From contig NW_027476096.1 in assembly GCF_051020955.1 (NCBI RefSeq), positions 1,612,001 to 1,676,000 on the forward strand: a stretch of DNA of 64,000 nt. Reading direction: 5' to 3'. Shown here in pieces: positions 26,101 through 35,539 of the stretch (positions within the stretch are counted from its first letter, which is position 1; the number at the start of each line of letters is the position of its first letter). A model generated the notes under the pieces. It made no database searches. It saw only the letters and a program-made list of their open reading frames with translations, and was not told the origin of the DNA. The stretch comes from Megalopta genalis (taxonomy: Eukaryota > Arthropoda > Insecta > Hymenoptera > Halictidae). Position numbers and translations under genes: made by a program.

Positions 26101-26424
26101 TTACTATAAGCCATTATAGTCTTTGATACTTTCTTCTCAACACCCTGTATATTTTTACAGCTTCTACAATTTTCAATGCAGAATATTTGACAAATATTTG
26201 TGTCTCGTTTATTTCAATTTAATTTGTAATTTTTATTTGTAGGTGCACGGTTTGCAGTTTACCAAACAAAAGTGGGTTTGATAAAAACGCTAGAAAATTT
26301 TAAAGTCGACGTTTGTGAGAAAACAATGATTCCGTATGAAAGTGATCCACGTTCCTTAGTACACGGTCCAAAAGGGGGAATATACTTAAAATTAAGCAAG
26401 GTAACAAATTTAGCTGAGACTTAA
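17111..26424 (+). CDS. CYP6-type cytochrome P450 monooxygenase, five exons
   Basis: Exons 17111-17446, 18642-19167, 20655-20876, 25752-26003 and 26243-26424 join in phases 0,1,1,1 to 505 codons plus stop, a normal CYP6 length. Visible: N-terminal membrane anchor (residues about 4-25) and a proline hinge (VPGPEPIPVFGN); WRPLRTRLSPVFTSGK in exon 2 (C helix); I-helix AAGFETSST at about 303-311; ExxR as E362-TLR365 across the exon 3/4 junction; FDPERF; heme loop FLPFGDGPRNCIG with Cys444. All introns are GT-AG. Family members are microsomal enzymes that hydroxylate or epoxidise plant compounds, lipids or insecticides with NADPH-P450 reductase; CYP6AS-like is likely but the subfamily is inferred. 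Intron 3 is 4.9 kb and holds mitochondrial DNA and transposons. Start chosen for the anchor and the acceptor just upstream. Confidence 0.9.
17924..18040. mobile_element. Left-end fragment of the mariner-like family (P450 intron 1)
   Basis: CTACAGTTAGTCAAAAAAGTCTCCATATACATACCTTTTAAAATGGAATAACTTTTT resembles the left end at 5906-5955. Only the end remains. Confidence 0.55.
18500..18576. repeat. Small hairpin repeat before exon 2
   Basis: TTGGTGTTTACATTTCCCC pairs with GGGAGGAATGTAAGCACAAAGG. Related to the hairpin at 11988-12100. It lies 65 bp upstream of the exon 2 acceptor (AG 18640-18641). Confidence 0.6.
19168..20654. other. P450 intron 2
   Basis: GT donor after GATATTG, acceptor ATTTCAG at 20648-20654. 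Contains an ATATGAATATATG-type AT repeat at 20090-20155 and nothing else recognised. Confidence 0.6.
20975..21780 (+). pseudogene. cox1: Nuclear mitochondrial insertion: cox1 3' half
   Basis: Reading with the invertebrate mitochondrial code (TGA = Trp, ATA = Met) gives cytochrome c oxidase subunit I: FFGHPEV near 20985, the AHHMFIVGLDV block near 21145, PTGIKVFSW near 21222-21248, and HDTYYVISHFHYVLS near 21380-21422. Nuclear stops and changes include a TAG soon after FFGHPEV and a TAA after GLVH. It starts about 100 bp inside P450 intron 3. The mitochondrial code, AT bias and order with the next four genes prove the origin; it cannot be expressed from the nucleus. Confidence 0.93.
21824..21887 (+). 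pseudogene. trnL2: Mitochondrial tRNA-Leu(UUR) copy in nuclear DNA
   Basis: The TTTTAATGTGGCAGA...TTAGTGCAA segment is the conserved tRNA-Leu(UUR) start, in the usual insect place between cox1 and cox2. Anticodon arm changed (TTCATTTTCATGAA). Not a functional nuclear tRNA. Confidence 0.75.
21890..22562 (+). pseudogene. cox2: Nuclear mitochondrial insertion: cox2, nearly full length
   Basis: Translation with the mitochondrial code shows the N-terminal TWKILSFQDANSPFADN, a disrupted transmembrane part near 22030-22090, then LKSIGHQWYWNYEYPEF, and the CuA site GQCSEICGAYHRFMP near 22461-22504, ending KLN-stop at 22560-22562. A frameshift lies between the two halves. This is a non-functional nuclear copy of cytochrome oxidase subunit II. 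Confidence 0.93.
22563..22628 (+). pseudogene. trnD: Mitochondrial tRNA-Asp copy
   Basis: AAAATTAGTTAAT...AACATTAAATCGTCAATTTAA...: acceptor/D-arm start and a GTC anticodon in context, directly after cox2. An insect with ancestral order would have trnK here. Confidence 0.7.
22629..22668 (+). pseudogene. trnK: Mitochondrial tRNA-Lys copy, 3' truncated
   Basis: CATTTAGTGTCTGAATTGAAAGAAATGGTTTCTTAAACCA covers acceptor, D arm and anticodon arm (CTT anticodon in TTTCTTAAA). The T arm is missing; the sequence runs into an inverted-repeat element at 22673. Confidence 0.7.
22673..22990. mobile_element. Single-ended copy of a CAGGGTGTCCC-type element
   Basis: TATA followed by CAGAGTGTTCCGTAATTTAAAAGC, then GGGGACTACACCAGAGGTCATTTAAAGTAAC, a diverged version of the arm start seen at 26816 and 39003. 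No inverted right end found. It marks the right edge of the mitochondrial insertion. Confidence 0.6.
23650..25245. mobile_element. Foldback DNA transposon, 1.6 kb, ends CACTGTCCGAC
   Basis: Arms of roughly 650-680 bp are inverted copies (left about 23650-24330, right about 24610-25245) around an AT-rich 280-bp centre. Ends CACTGTCCGACACG and GTCGGAGAGTG, flanked by TTA on both sides (23647-23649, 25246-25248). Copy A of the duplication (near 640-650) lacks it, giving an empty site. No transposase, hence nonautonomous. TTA duplication fits PIF/Harbinger; CACTG ends and a 2-3 bp target also fit CACTA-type elements, so the superfamily is open. Confidence 0.85.
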
Positions 26425-26699
26425 AAGAGATTAAAACAAAGTTCAAAATGTTAAGGATATCAAAGCATCTACAAGAAATAGATATCAAAGGATTACTAGA
26501 ACTATGAAATTCATTACTTTCTTCATAATTGTTGCGTCCGTACAATAAACAGTCGAAGGTAATTTGGTTAAATAAAGTAAGGAAGTAGTGTATAAGACTG
26601 TATTTCCGAAAGAGACCTGTCGCCAATCAATATGGCATTTGGAGGGGGGATGAGGAAGCAGATTTAGATGACAAATATATAATATTGGTTTCGGTCATT

Positions 26700-26812
26700 G
26701 AGTAGTTTTCAATACATTAATGAAAAACCTAAGCGAACCTAAGCTAATCTATCCTAAGCTATTTAATCTAACCTAAGCTAATTTAATTTAACCTAACCTA
26801 ACTTAATCTAAT
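26700..26812. repeat. AACCTA/AAGCTA degenerate repeat
   Basis: Imperfect AACCTAAGCTAA units 3' of P450 copy B, the counterpart of 1992-2050. Confidence 0.6.
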
Positions 26813-26815
26813 ATA

Positions 26816-26988
26816 CAGGGTGTTCCACAATTATTTTAACAGCCGAAAATGAGGGGTAGCTGAGGTCATTTGAAGTAACTTTTTCCTTTGCGAAAATGCA
26901 ATCTGCGGTTTTGTTTACGAGTTATTAACGAAAAACACTGGCCAATGAGAGGTGACGGTGCGAGGGAGTCCGCAGCACGCACTGTTAT
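26816..26988. mobile_element. Truncated CAGGGTGTCCC-family arm
   Basis: TATA|CAGGGTGTTCCACAATTATTTTAACAGCCGAAAATGAGG..., nearly identical to the start of the palindrome at 39003 up to CGCAGCACG. No second arm. Confidence 0.8.
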
Positions 26989-27584
26989 GAACACGCGTAT
27001 AAATATTGTGACGTTACACTTTTGTGATATCATCCCACCATTTTATGAGCGGAGGAAACCGCTGAAGCAGAGGACCTCCTCTGGGATTGCGCGAACACGA
27101 CACAGGCATGAGAGCAGTTCCCGGGGAAAATTCAGTGTAATTGTGCCTTCGAATTCCTAATAAACCGGTCCCGGATTGGGACCGTACTCTAATCTGTTGG
27201 CCACACTAAAATATCCTGCGTGTGCGACATCTCACACATGGATCAACAAACCAAGGGACAACCAGGACCATAGCTCACTGATCGTCCACATTTGATGTTC
27301 TGCCATGGTTTCATCGCGCCAAAGACGAACTCTATTATTATACGTGGGTGGTGTGGAGGCGCCCTGAGAGGATATTGGGACTCCCCCTGGCCGTCGGGAG
27401 CGACCGCAATTGGGAAAATCGTAATCGGTCTGAGGCCAGCGGCTTTCCTCGCGATGACCCTGACGAATTTCCGGATGTCGTGATTAGACAGGCCAATCGG
27501 GGTTAAGACCCGCTAATAAGGGGGGGGGGTGCGTAGAATCGGCTCCCGTCGTTGCCGAAAGTCGCGAAGGATCATTATCAAGCG
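26989..27584. other. GC-richer flank, no gene recognised
   Basis: Frames of 90 codons (26888-27160) and 63 codons (27292-27483) carry no motif. It ends in a run of Gs at 27521-27530 and CGAAGGATCATTATCAAGCG just before the Polinton terminus. Confidence 0.3.
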
Positions 27585-27800
27585 AGTAGGTATAGTAGTA
27601 ATGTTCTAAGCCATGGTGCTCCAGTGGTAAGTCGAACCGCGGGGCAAGAGGGAGGAATCCAGCCGTGGCGAGCGCTGGTGGATATGGAGGGGGAAGTGTG
27701 GCCTTGAGCGCAGGTGGGTCTGGGGGCGGAAGTGGTGCCGCGAGCGCCGGTGGATATGGAGGGGGAAGGGCCGCGGCGAGCTCCGTGATGGGAGCCTCAT
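27585..27800 (+). repeat. Polinton left terminal repeat with 36-bp Gly-rich units
   Basis: AGTAGGTATAGTAGTAATG...TCTAAGCCATGGTGCT, then three roughly 36-bp units (GCTGGTGGATATGGAGGG type) that translate as SAGGYGGG repeats. The same block occurs at 50253-50372 and 53212-53430, and inverted at 47747-47853. The coding appearance may be coincidental because the block belongs to the terminal repeat. Confidence 0.7.
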
Positions 27801-27844
27801 TTCGTAGGCGTTATCGATAGTCGCTTACCTTTCGGTCTTCTTAT

Positions 27845-28200
27845 CTTATTGAATTTAATTATGCAGCGTTTTTTATCGCGCTTGAATTTTTACATTGTAG
27901 GAGATGTTTTGGAGTGAGAGAGGGGTTGATGCATCGCAACGGTTTCTCCCTCTTTCTCTTCGGCAGCATCTGTAACGAGTTTGGACACGTTTTTTTAAAG
28001 CGGTCTTCTCGTTTTATTGAAATTTAATTATGCAGCGTTTTATCGCGCTTGCATTTTTACATTGTAGGAGATGTTTTGGGGTGAGAGAGAGGGGTAGACG
28101 CATCAGTTTCTCTCTTCCGCAGCATTTTGTAACGAGTCTGGACACGTTTTCTACAACGGTCTTCTCGTCTTATTGAAATTTAATTATGCCGCGTTTTCTT
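27845..28200 (+). repeat. Subterminal direct repeats, about 160 bp
   Basis: TTATTGAAATTTAATTATGC(A/C)GCG recurs at about 27847, 28014 and 28169, with TTTTACATTGTAGGAGATGTTTTGG and GAGTTTGGACACG-type words between. The same repeats follow the terminus at 53212 (53486, 53772). Confidence 0.8.
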
Positions 28201-28632
28201 ATCGCGCTGAAACAGCGTCGATGAGAATGCCGAACCGCGGAGCAAAGGGGGTTAAGGCGTTTTCGCGAATTTGCGGTTTCGCATTTCGGATGACTCTCGG
28301 ACACGTTATCTTCCCATGGTATCAGTTTTCTCATCTTATTGAATTTTCTTTCGCTAAATTCGCTATTCAGTCTCGAATCGTTATGGAAGTTTGATCGTTT
28401 GCAACATCCATCGCGAGCGTGCCATCCTTGCAATCCCTCGCAACGTCCAAAATATTTGAACACGGTGTTCATAATTTTTCGGATTCGACACAACGGATTT
28501 TTAGCCGATATTGCAACGTTCTTTCGTGCGACGTTTATTGCGTTTTTCGTCGGAGATATCCGCACGTCGTGACTTCATACGTGGGGGCATGCTCGTTCTT
28601 ACCGAGGGACTTGCTCGTTCTTACCGAGGGAT

Positions 28633-28995
28633 TTGCTCGAATACGTGCTATACAATAGTATCGAAGTTTTAAGAGTAATCGTTCCATCGATACCGCAATG
28701 CCTTTTGGATAGATGTTTGGAGACGATTATTCGTAAATTCCGTCGAACCGATTACGTTTACGCGGGGACAACGTCGACACCGCTATGGAAATTTGAACGT
28801 GGTATGACCCAGGCTGATTTGCTTCCTCCACTCAACAAGAGAAGATTGGAGTATTCGTTGTTCAGCGACGATGAGGATTACGATATCAGTAAAATCGTAC
28901 CGGACATTAACTTACCGATCAAAAAACTCGAGGCATCGCGCATGAAAATCGTATCAAAGCATTTTTCATCGAGCGACGAAGAAGATACTGCGTGA
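28633..28995 (+). CDS. Polinton hypothetical protein 1 (acidic C-terminus)
   Basis: Open frame of 120 codons. The N-terminal half is hydrophobic/helical (LLDRCLETIIRKFRR); the C-terminal half contains FSDDEDYDISKIVPDINLPI and ends in SSSDEEDTA. It is the first plus-strand gene inside the element, upstream of a second unknown gene and the polymerase. I cannot assign a function; position and acidic tail suggest an element-encoded accessory or virion protein. The frame may start further upstream (TTGCTCGAATACGTG), as the ATG chosen is merely the first. No stop or shift inside. Confidence 0.55.
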   Translation: MLEYVLYNSIEVLRVIVPSIPQCLLDRCLETIIRKFRRTDYVYAGTTSTPLWKFERGMTQADLLPPLNKRRLEYSLFSDDEDYDISKIVPDINLPIKKLEASRMKIVSKHFSSSDEEDTA

Positions 28996-29145
28996 GCAAC
29001 GAAAATGATCCGCGATACTAGATACCATCGGGATGGGAGAGAGTCGCAACGTTTGGTTGATGCAAAGTTTAGTTAAATTTGTTAAAACTGGTAATTTAAC
29101 CGAAGACGTTAAATTGAAATTGAAAAGTTTGCTTCGTAAGTAAAC

Positions 29146-31447
29146 GTGAAACATTTTCGTAAGATGATGCAAGTGTACAAGGATATGTTACAATTATTGA
29201 CTCGTACGTCGACGTTGATCCAAACTGTCGACGAGTATTGCGAATGGACGAAATCGTACATCGAGTGTTTGCGGTGGTGTAGAAAATGCATGAACATCGA
29301 GGAAATAAACCGAGGATTCATGAACATAAAATCGAGCTTACTCTCGATCGTGTGTCGCATGAAAACATTGAACGCCACGCTGTGTCATCGGATTTCGCCT
29401 CGCGTTGGTAGAGGTTTGTACGGAAGCGTTGGCGCGAGAGCATCGACTCTTCGTTGGGAGAACATCGAATCGGCGTTTCAGAATCGCATATCGACCGGCA
29501 TCGTGATCAACGTCGAGCATATCGATCCGCGTACAACGTATGGTGGCCTTCTATCCTCGACAGCCTTAAGAGACGAGATTGCCCCGCAAACCTGTACAGA
29601 CTCGTCCAGAGTTACCTCTCTGGGAGAACTGTACAGATTACAAACAACAATAGCACAGTCGGAAAAAAACGTCACAAAAGGCTGCCCACAGGGCTCTGTC
29701 CTGGGACCAAAGTTCTGGAACCTGGTATTCGACGACCTCTTAAACAAAATAACGCTGAATGACATCAAGTGTGTCGCGTACGCCGATGACCTCATAATCC
29801 TAATCTCTGGTGATTCCAGGAGGGAGCTTGAGGTCAGAGGCAACGCGGCAACAAAGCTTATCATGGGATGGTGTCAGAAACATAAATTCCACTTGTCGGA
29901 GTCCAAAACTGAAATGATTCTCCTGAAGGGAATCTTTGACATTAATCGACCTCCCACAATTAAAATTAACAACTCGTCCATAAAAATGAAAAGGGTCGTC
30001 AGATACCTGGGAATAAACTTCGGTCCCAGATTCAATATCACACCACATGTTCAAGAAATCTCCAGAAAAAGCAAGGCAGTATTTCAGGGTCTTGCCAGGA
30101 TATGTAAGTCATATTGGGGACTAAATTACGGTACCACCCTCAGGCTCTACCGAGGCGTCTTTGTGCCAATAACAACGTATGCCGCCGCAGGCTGGGCGGA
30201 CAAAGCCAATGTCCATCACCTGAGGAGGCTACAAAGTGCACAGAGAAACGCCCTCCTTAGAGTCACCAGAGCGTACCGTACAATATCCAGCGAGGCCCTC
30301 ATGGTACTGGCCTCTGCTAAACCAATTGACCTCGTCCTATAAGAGAGAATGGCAATATACCATCTCAGGAAGGGAGAAGTAGAAAAAATTGGAGATACGA
30401 TCTTCTCGACTGGCACACCCACACAACACTCAGATAACGACAATACAATAATACAAATTACACAAGACATAAAAAACCACACCCTGGGTATCTGGCAGGA
30501 GAGGTGGGACTCTTCCCTCAAAGGTAGAGTTACGCACCAGTTCTTCCCAGATATCAGGGCGAGGATGGGTGTGAAACTGGAGCCGGATTTCTACAGCACG
30601 CAGTTGCTGTCGGGGCACGGCAAGTTCAACGCCAAATTAATGGCGCTGAACTTAGCCTAGTCTGACGCCTGCAGATGCGGAGAGACCGACACAGTGACAC
30701 ACCTCACCTTCGAATGCACACTCCACGACGCACACCGCACAACATTACAGAAACACGCCACCAAATACCACCTCCCGTGGCCGTGTGACTTGAGGAGACT
30801 TACTGAGCCGCCAATGATAAAACATCTCCAGAAATTTGCAACCGAAGCCATGAAAGCCCGCGAATAGGCAGGCAGTCGGCTTCTATGGTCGGTTCACGGC
30901 TACGCAGGCATCCTACTGTCAGGTTGGATGTGCCGAACCGCCCATCAAAACACTCATGTATTGCACTTTAGCATGAGCCTGCAAGGGACTGAGCATATGC
31001 CTGTGCGTATGCTGACAACCCCGCCTCCTCGTGGCCCCCGTTGTAAACACTGCTCCACTCACCTCCAAGCGAGGCTTGCACAGTAGAGCAGTGGCTAAGT
31101 GGGTTGTCTCCTGAAAAGGACAGTCCTCCTTCCTGATGATCCCCACCAAAGGTGATGGAAGGGTTTTTCACAGCACGCCTCCCCTCGCAGTGGTTTCTGC
31201 TTGTCTTTAACATCGCCAGTATAAGCTGCATTCGGCAGCTTCGGTATGGCCTGAGCCGGCGTAAGCCTTATCGCTCGAAATAAAAGTAGACAATTAAATA
31301 TCGATCCGCGTTATTTTTTGCAACACGCGAAGCAAATAGTTACGAGTCGCGTTACGGAACTCTTGAACGATCATTCGTCGTTGAAAGTGAACGTGGTATT
31401 GGAGGCGGAATTTATGTTGCGCGGTGAGGTTTCGGTGAAAAATAGGT
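29146..31447 (+). pseudogene. Polinton hypothetical protein 2, split by a LINE
   Basis: The 5' part (29146-29532) encodes about 129 residues, with KHFRKMMQVYKDMLQLLTR and a C-rich CLRWCRKCMNIEEINR segment, ending ENIESAFQNRI...VEHIDPR. Coding resumes after the LINE at 31312 (YFLQHAKQIVTSRVTEL LNDHSS...) and reaches a stop near 31447, where the 250-bp repeat begins. In intact relatives the following coding would lead towards the polymerase region at 31698. The LINE junction is in frame for the start of the insertion, giving a misleading 398-codon fused frame (29146-30342). Function unknown; conserved position before polymerase B suggests a replication or terminal-protein-like role, but that is speculation. 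Confidence 0.6.
29533..31297 (+). mobile_element. 5'-truncated R1-clade-like LINE inserted in the Polinton
   Basis: Encodes the C-terminal part of a reverse transcriptase: LYRLVQSYLSGRTV, GCPQGSVLGPKFWNLVFDDLL, the catalytic YADD box at 29779-29790, a thumb region, and a C-x-C...H...C zinc knuckle (CRCGETDTVTHLTFEC, about 30668-30715). A frameshift at the A run near 29665, an in-frame TAA at 30340-30342 and a TAG at about 30658 show it is dead. The 3' UTR ends near 31297. A 14-bp target duplication ATATCGATCCGCGT is present at 29519-29532 and 31298-31311, direct proof of retrotransposition into the Polinton gene. Confidence 0.92.
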
Positions 31448-31697
31448 AGAAAAAACATCTGCCTTCCTAGTCCTCTAGCGGGTCCCGGATGAAACGTTTC
31501 CCTCTCTTTTTCCTGTCTCCCAAACATGGCGTCATAACCGCCAAAAGTACTATCCACGGCCGTTGTAACAGTTGAATAAAGTTGCCCGTTTATATTTCTT
31601 GTTTTAGAACGTTGTTTAACTCATTTTAGTTTGCATTCTAGTAATACTAAAAGCAGAATAAAGATCGCACGTTCTCATTTACCACAAACCGCCAAAG
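31448..31697. repeat. 250-bp dispersed repeat interrupting the Polinton
   Basis: The block from CCCAAACATGGCGTCATAACCGCC through TTGTTTTAGAACGTTG and AATAAAGATCGCACGTTCTCATTTACC recurs at 61360-61533. It separates the end of hypothetical protein 2 from the polymerase frame. It looks like an LTR-element leader or SINE-sized insertion; the exact type is unknown. Confidence 0.7.
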
Positions 31698-34600
31698 TTT
31701 TAACACGCGAAACGTCGCCTTCTTCCGATCGTCCAATCTGCGTCACTGGTACACGAAAGATGTTATGCCTACGCTTCTGACCACGATCCAGGAGTTTCAA
31801 GAACAGGACAGCGGATGGACGTTGTCGAAGATCTTGCACTTGATGGTGAATTCCAACAAGTATCAACCGTTGCATGCAGGTTGCGGGATACCCGTGCCCC
31901 GAGCAGTGCAACTGAAGAGAGCCGTCGTCAACGTGAACAGTAACGACGACGACGACGACGACGCGTGTTTCTATTGGGCAGTGCTGGCAAGTCTGTATCC
32001 AGTTAAAGTCATTCGTATCGCGCATCATCCTATCCGCATTACAGCGATGTGCTCCGTACCGAGGGATTCCAAATGCCGATGTCGTTCAAGGACATACCGA
32101 AGTTCGAAGAAGCGAACGACGTTTCTGTGAACGTGTTCGAATGGGATAGGAAACGAGAAAGCTGTCGATCGTTGTATCTAACCCCGAGGAAACGGGAGAA
32201 ACACGCGTATTTGTTGTTTCTAGAGGACACGATACATTTGCGGAATCATTACGTCAGTATAAGGAATTTATCCCGTCTTGTTTCATCCCATCTCAGCACG
32301 CGGCATCATAAGTACATTTGCGATCGGTAAGTACTGTACTCGAATTTATTTTTGTTTCGAAGAAGAAAATTATAGCATGGATTTCTTTTTCAGATGTCTG
32401 CAATATTTCAGATCGCAGGAAAAATTGGACATTCACGTCGCCGACTGCGGTCGAATGAACGAATGCGCTTTGATACTTCCGACGGAAGACGATAAGTGCC
32501 GGAAGTTCAAAAACCACGCGTACAAGGAACCGGCGCCGTTCGTTATCTACGCAAACTTGGAATGCCTGCTGGAGAAACAGAAAGATCAAGGTCATGGAAC
32601 TTGTCGCAGATATCAGCATCACCGTGCCTTCAGCGTAGGCTACTATCTTCATTGTCGATACGACAGCTCCGTGTGCGAGTATCGGACTTATCGCAACGAG
32701 AAAGATTGTATCGCGTGGTTCGCATCGGAGTTTTACAAGTTGAGCCTTAAATTGCAGCCGGCGTTCGATCGGACGGTTCCGATGGCTACAATGACTGCCG
32801 CGCAAATTTCGGAATTCCATACCGCCACGCATTGCCACGTGTGCGAAGAACCGTTCGGCGATCGGGACGTACGAGTGCGCGATCATTGTCATTTCACGGG
32901 CGCATATCGTGGTCCGGCACACAACAATTGCAATTTGGGCTATGGTTCTTCGTTCGTGGTACCGGTGTTTTTTCACAACTTGTCCGGCTACGACGCGCAC
33001 TTCATCACCAAGGAGTTGGCTAACGCGTTCGAAGGTAAAATAGATGTGCTATCTCTTACGAAAGAGAAGTATATTTCTTTTACGAAACACACGAAGAACA
33101 TGGACAAATCATGGAAGAAACGTATAAAGTTCCGATTCATCGATTCCTTCAAGTTTTTGAACTCCAGTCTGGACAAGCTGTCATCGTATCTTGACAAGAG
33201 CGATTTGCCTCGGGCAAATTTGTGACGACGATTTCCATTTGCTAACCAGGAAAGGCGTTTTCCCGTACGACTACGTAGCGAGCTACGATAAATTAAGCGA
33301 CACCCGTTTACCGCCGCGCGAAGCATTTTACAGTGAGCTGTACGACAGCGAGATATCCGACGTCGACTACCGCCACGCGAGCGGAGTTTGGTCACGTTTC
33401 AACATACAAACGTTAGGGCAGTACAGCGACCTGTACTTGAAAGTAGACGTACTGTTGTTGGCGGACGTGTATGAAAATTTTCGCGAAATGTCGCTCGATA
33501 ATTACAGCCTCGATCCAGCGCACTATTACACGTTGCCCGGTTTCACGTGGGACGCGATGCTACAGATGACGAAGATCGAGTTAGAATTGTTCACCGACGC
33601 GGACATGCTTTTGTTCGTGAAGCGGGGAATATGGGGCGGGTTGAGGCAATATTCGCATCGTTACGCGCGCGCGAATAACAAGTACATGTCGACGTACGAT
33701 TCGACCGAACCGTCCAGCTATCTGATGTATTTCGATGTTAATAATTTGTATGGCTGGGCCATGTCGCAACCTTTGCCGCACAGAGGTTTCCGATGGGTCG
33801 ACGATGCGAGCGATTTCAACGTCGATTCCGTGCCGATCGACAGCCCCGTCGGATACATTTTAGAGGTCGACTTGGAGTATCCCCAGGAAATTCACGATTC
33901 TCACTCGGATCTTCCGTTTTGTCCGATTCACGAGGTTAGAGCGTTGCAAAAGAAATTGCTAGCAACGGTTAGCGACAAGAACCGTTACGTTCTCCATTAT
34001 CGATACTTCCAGCAATGTTTGAGGCATAATTTAAAATTGAAGAGAATCCATCGGATAGTGGAGTTCAAGCAATCGAGCTGGTTACGTGCTTACATAGATT
34101 TAAACACGAATCTGTTCAAACTGATGAACAATGCAGTTTTCGGAAAGACGATGGAGAACGTGCGAAATCGCGTGAACGTGAAATTGCTCTCACGATGGAG
34201 CGGTCGACATGGTATAGAACGTTTAATATCCCGACCAAATTTCCACAACTGTACGGTATTCTCTAAGGATTTTGTCGCGATTCAAATGAAACAGCTTTCG
34301 ATTAAATTTTATAAACCCGTTTACATAGGCATGTCGGTGTTGGACATGTCGTAATTACGTTTGTATGATTTTCATTACAGCTACATGCTTCCAAATTTTC
34401 AAGAGAGATGCAAAATTTTGTACACGGACACGGACAGTTTGATTTATCGGATTGCTTTCGACGTTGCGTACGAGAAGATAAAACGTGACATTGACTGATA
34501 CGATACCAGCAATTACGACAGAGACAACGTGTATGGTGTTCCAATCGCGAACAACAAAGTCATCGAATTGATGAAGGACGAGAACGGAGGCAAAATCATG

Positions 34601-34936
34601 ACAGAGTTCGTGGGTCTTCGCTCGAAAATGTACAGAACGCGATTCAGGTACAGAACAAAAACGATGTGAAAAAAAATTAAAGGAATTAGGACCAACGCGA
34701 CGATCAAAAGTATAACTTTTAACGACTATTTGAAATGCCTTTACGATCACTTGGAAAAGTCGGTTTGCATTAAATTGATAAAGTGTGTAAAGCGTCGTGT
34801 GTATTCGATATCGCAGATGAAATTAGCGCTGAGTCCATACGACGATAAACGCTACATTACCAGTAATTCGATCGATACGCTTCCTTGGGGACATTATGAT
34901 ATCGCTAGGAGAGAGAAAACGCTTACTACTCCATGA
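31698..34936 (+). pseudogene. polB: Polinton protein-primed DNA polymerase B (DNA_pol_B_2 type)
   Basis: Coding begins around RSSNLRHWYTKD and runs in three frames. The N-terminal extension is joined to the rest by a 67-bp GT-AG intron (32327-32393), restoring ICDR|CLQYF with a C2H2-like finger. Then follow the exonuclease region (FVIYANLECLLE; FFHNLSGYDAHFI; FRFIDSFKFLNSSLDKL), an endonuclease-VII/HNH-like insert (C-x2-C ... RDHCHFTGAYRGPAHNNCN, 32840-32935), and polymerase motifs: FDVNNLYGWAMSQ (A, about 33732-33770), KLMNNAVFGKTMEN (B, about 34118-34160) and YTDTDSL (C, about 34417-34437). The family copies the linear element by protein priming. Breaks: frameshift near 33205-33225, in-frame TAA at 34352-34354, TGA at 34498-34500, and a shift near 34670. 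Confidence 0.92.
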
Positions 34937-35539
34937 TCTCATCCAACTTTTCCTCCATCTGACGAATTTCAAGTTGCGCGCGCACTCATTTACACGAGTG
35001 GAAGGGGGGCGTATACGCTTCTTAGCTTGTGTGTAGGGAGGGGAGACAAAAATGGTTGGATAATCGACGAGAATTTATCGTTACAGATAGTTAATTTTAA
35101 TAAAATGAATCTAGTCAAGTTGTTCAATTTTCATACGTCGATCTATGTTACCAAACAGACGATTTATAATTTGTACAAATTAGAGTTATATTAATAATTA
35201 ATATATAATAATATATATTATATATTATTTATTAGAATTATTCATGGTTACTGGAAAATATACCAGAAATTCGGAATAGATTCGTAAAGCTCGTCGATAT
35301 TGTAAGAAGCATCGAGAATAGTAATAATAAAAATTACACTGCCGCGATTCTCGCAAATGAATCGTTCCAACAAAATTGTTTAATCGATTGTGAACTGCTA
35401 GCTCTATGTTTAGATTCAATCGTGTCGAAAGCGGATCGTTGAAAGTGTGGGAGAAATGAATCAGTATTAATGTAAAAACATTTACGCTAATGTAATTTTT
35501 TATTTTCTTCAATAAAAAGAAAAAATACATTATATATGA
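34937..35539. other. Polinton intergenic DNA, no gene
   Basis: AT-rich, with an ATATATAATAATATATATTATATAT run near 35195-35230. The packaging ATPase expected somewhere in a complete element is not here. Confidence 0.4.

Larger units (their letters stand above)
23006..26815. repeat. Segmental duplication, copy B (partner 1-2045)
   Basis: Aligns with 1-2045 except for the 1.6-kb transposon at 23650-25245 and about 110 bp near 26590-26700. It covers the second half of P450 intron 3, exons 4 and 5 and the 3' flank. Confidence 0.9.

Noticed and set aside
27521..27584. CGTTGCCGAAAGT and GAAGGATCATTA resemble the 3' end of 18S rRNA
   Set aside because: Only two short words match; the sequence between and upstream does not follow an 18S rRNA, so no rRNA gene is called.
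29146..30342. A 398-codon open frame as a single gene
   Set aside because: It crosses a LINE insertion border marked by a 14-bp target duplication; the halves belong to different elements.
32293..33000. A 235-codon minus-strand frame
   Set aside because: Antisense of the polymerase exonuclease region; sense strand carries conserved motifs.
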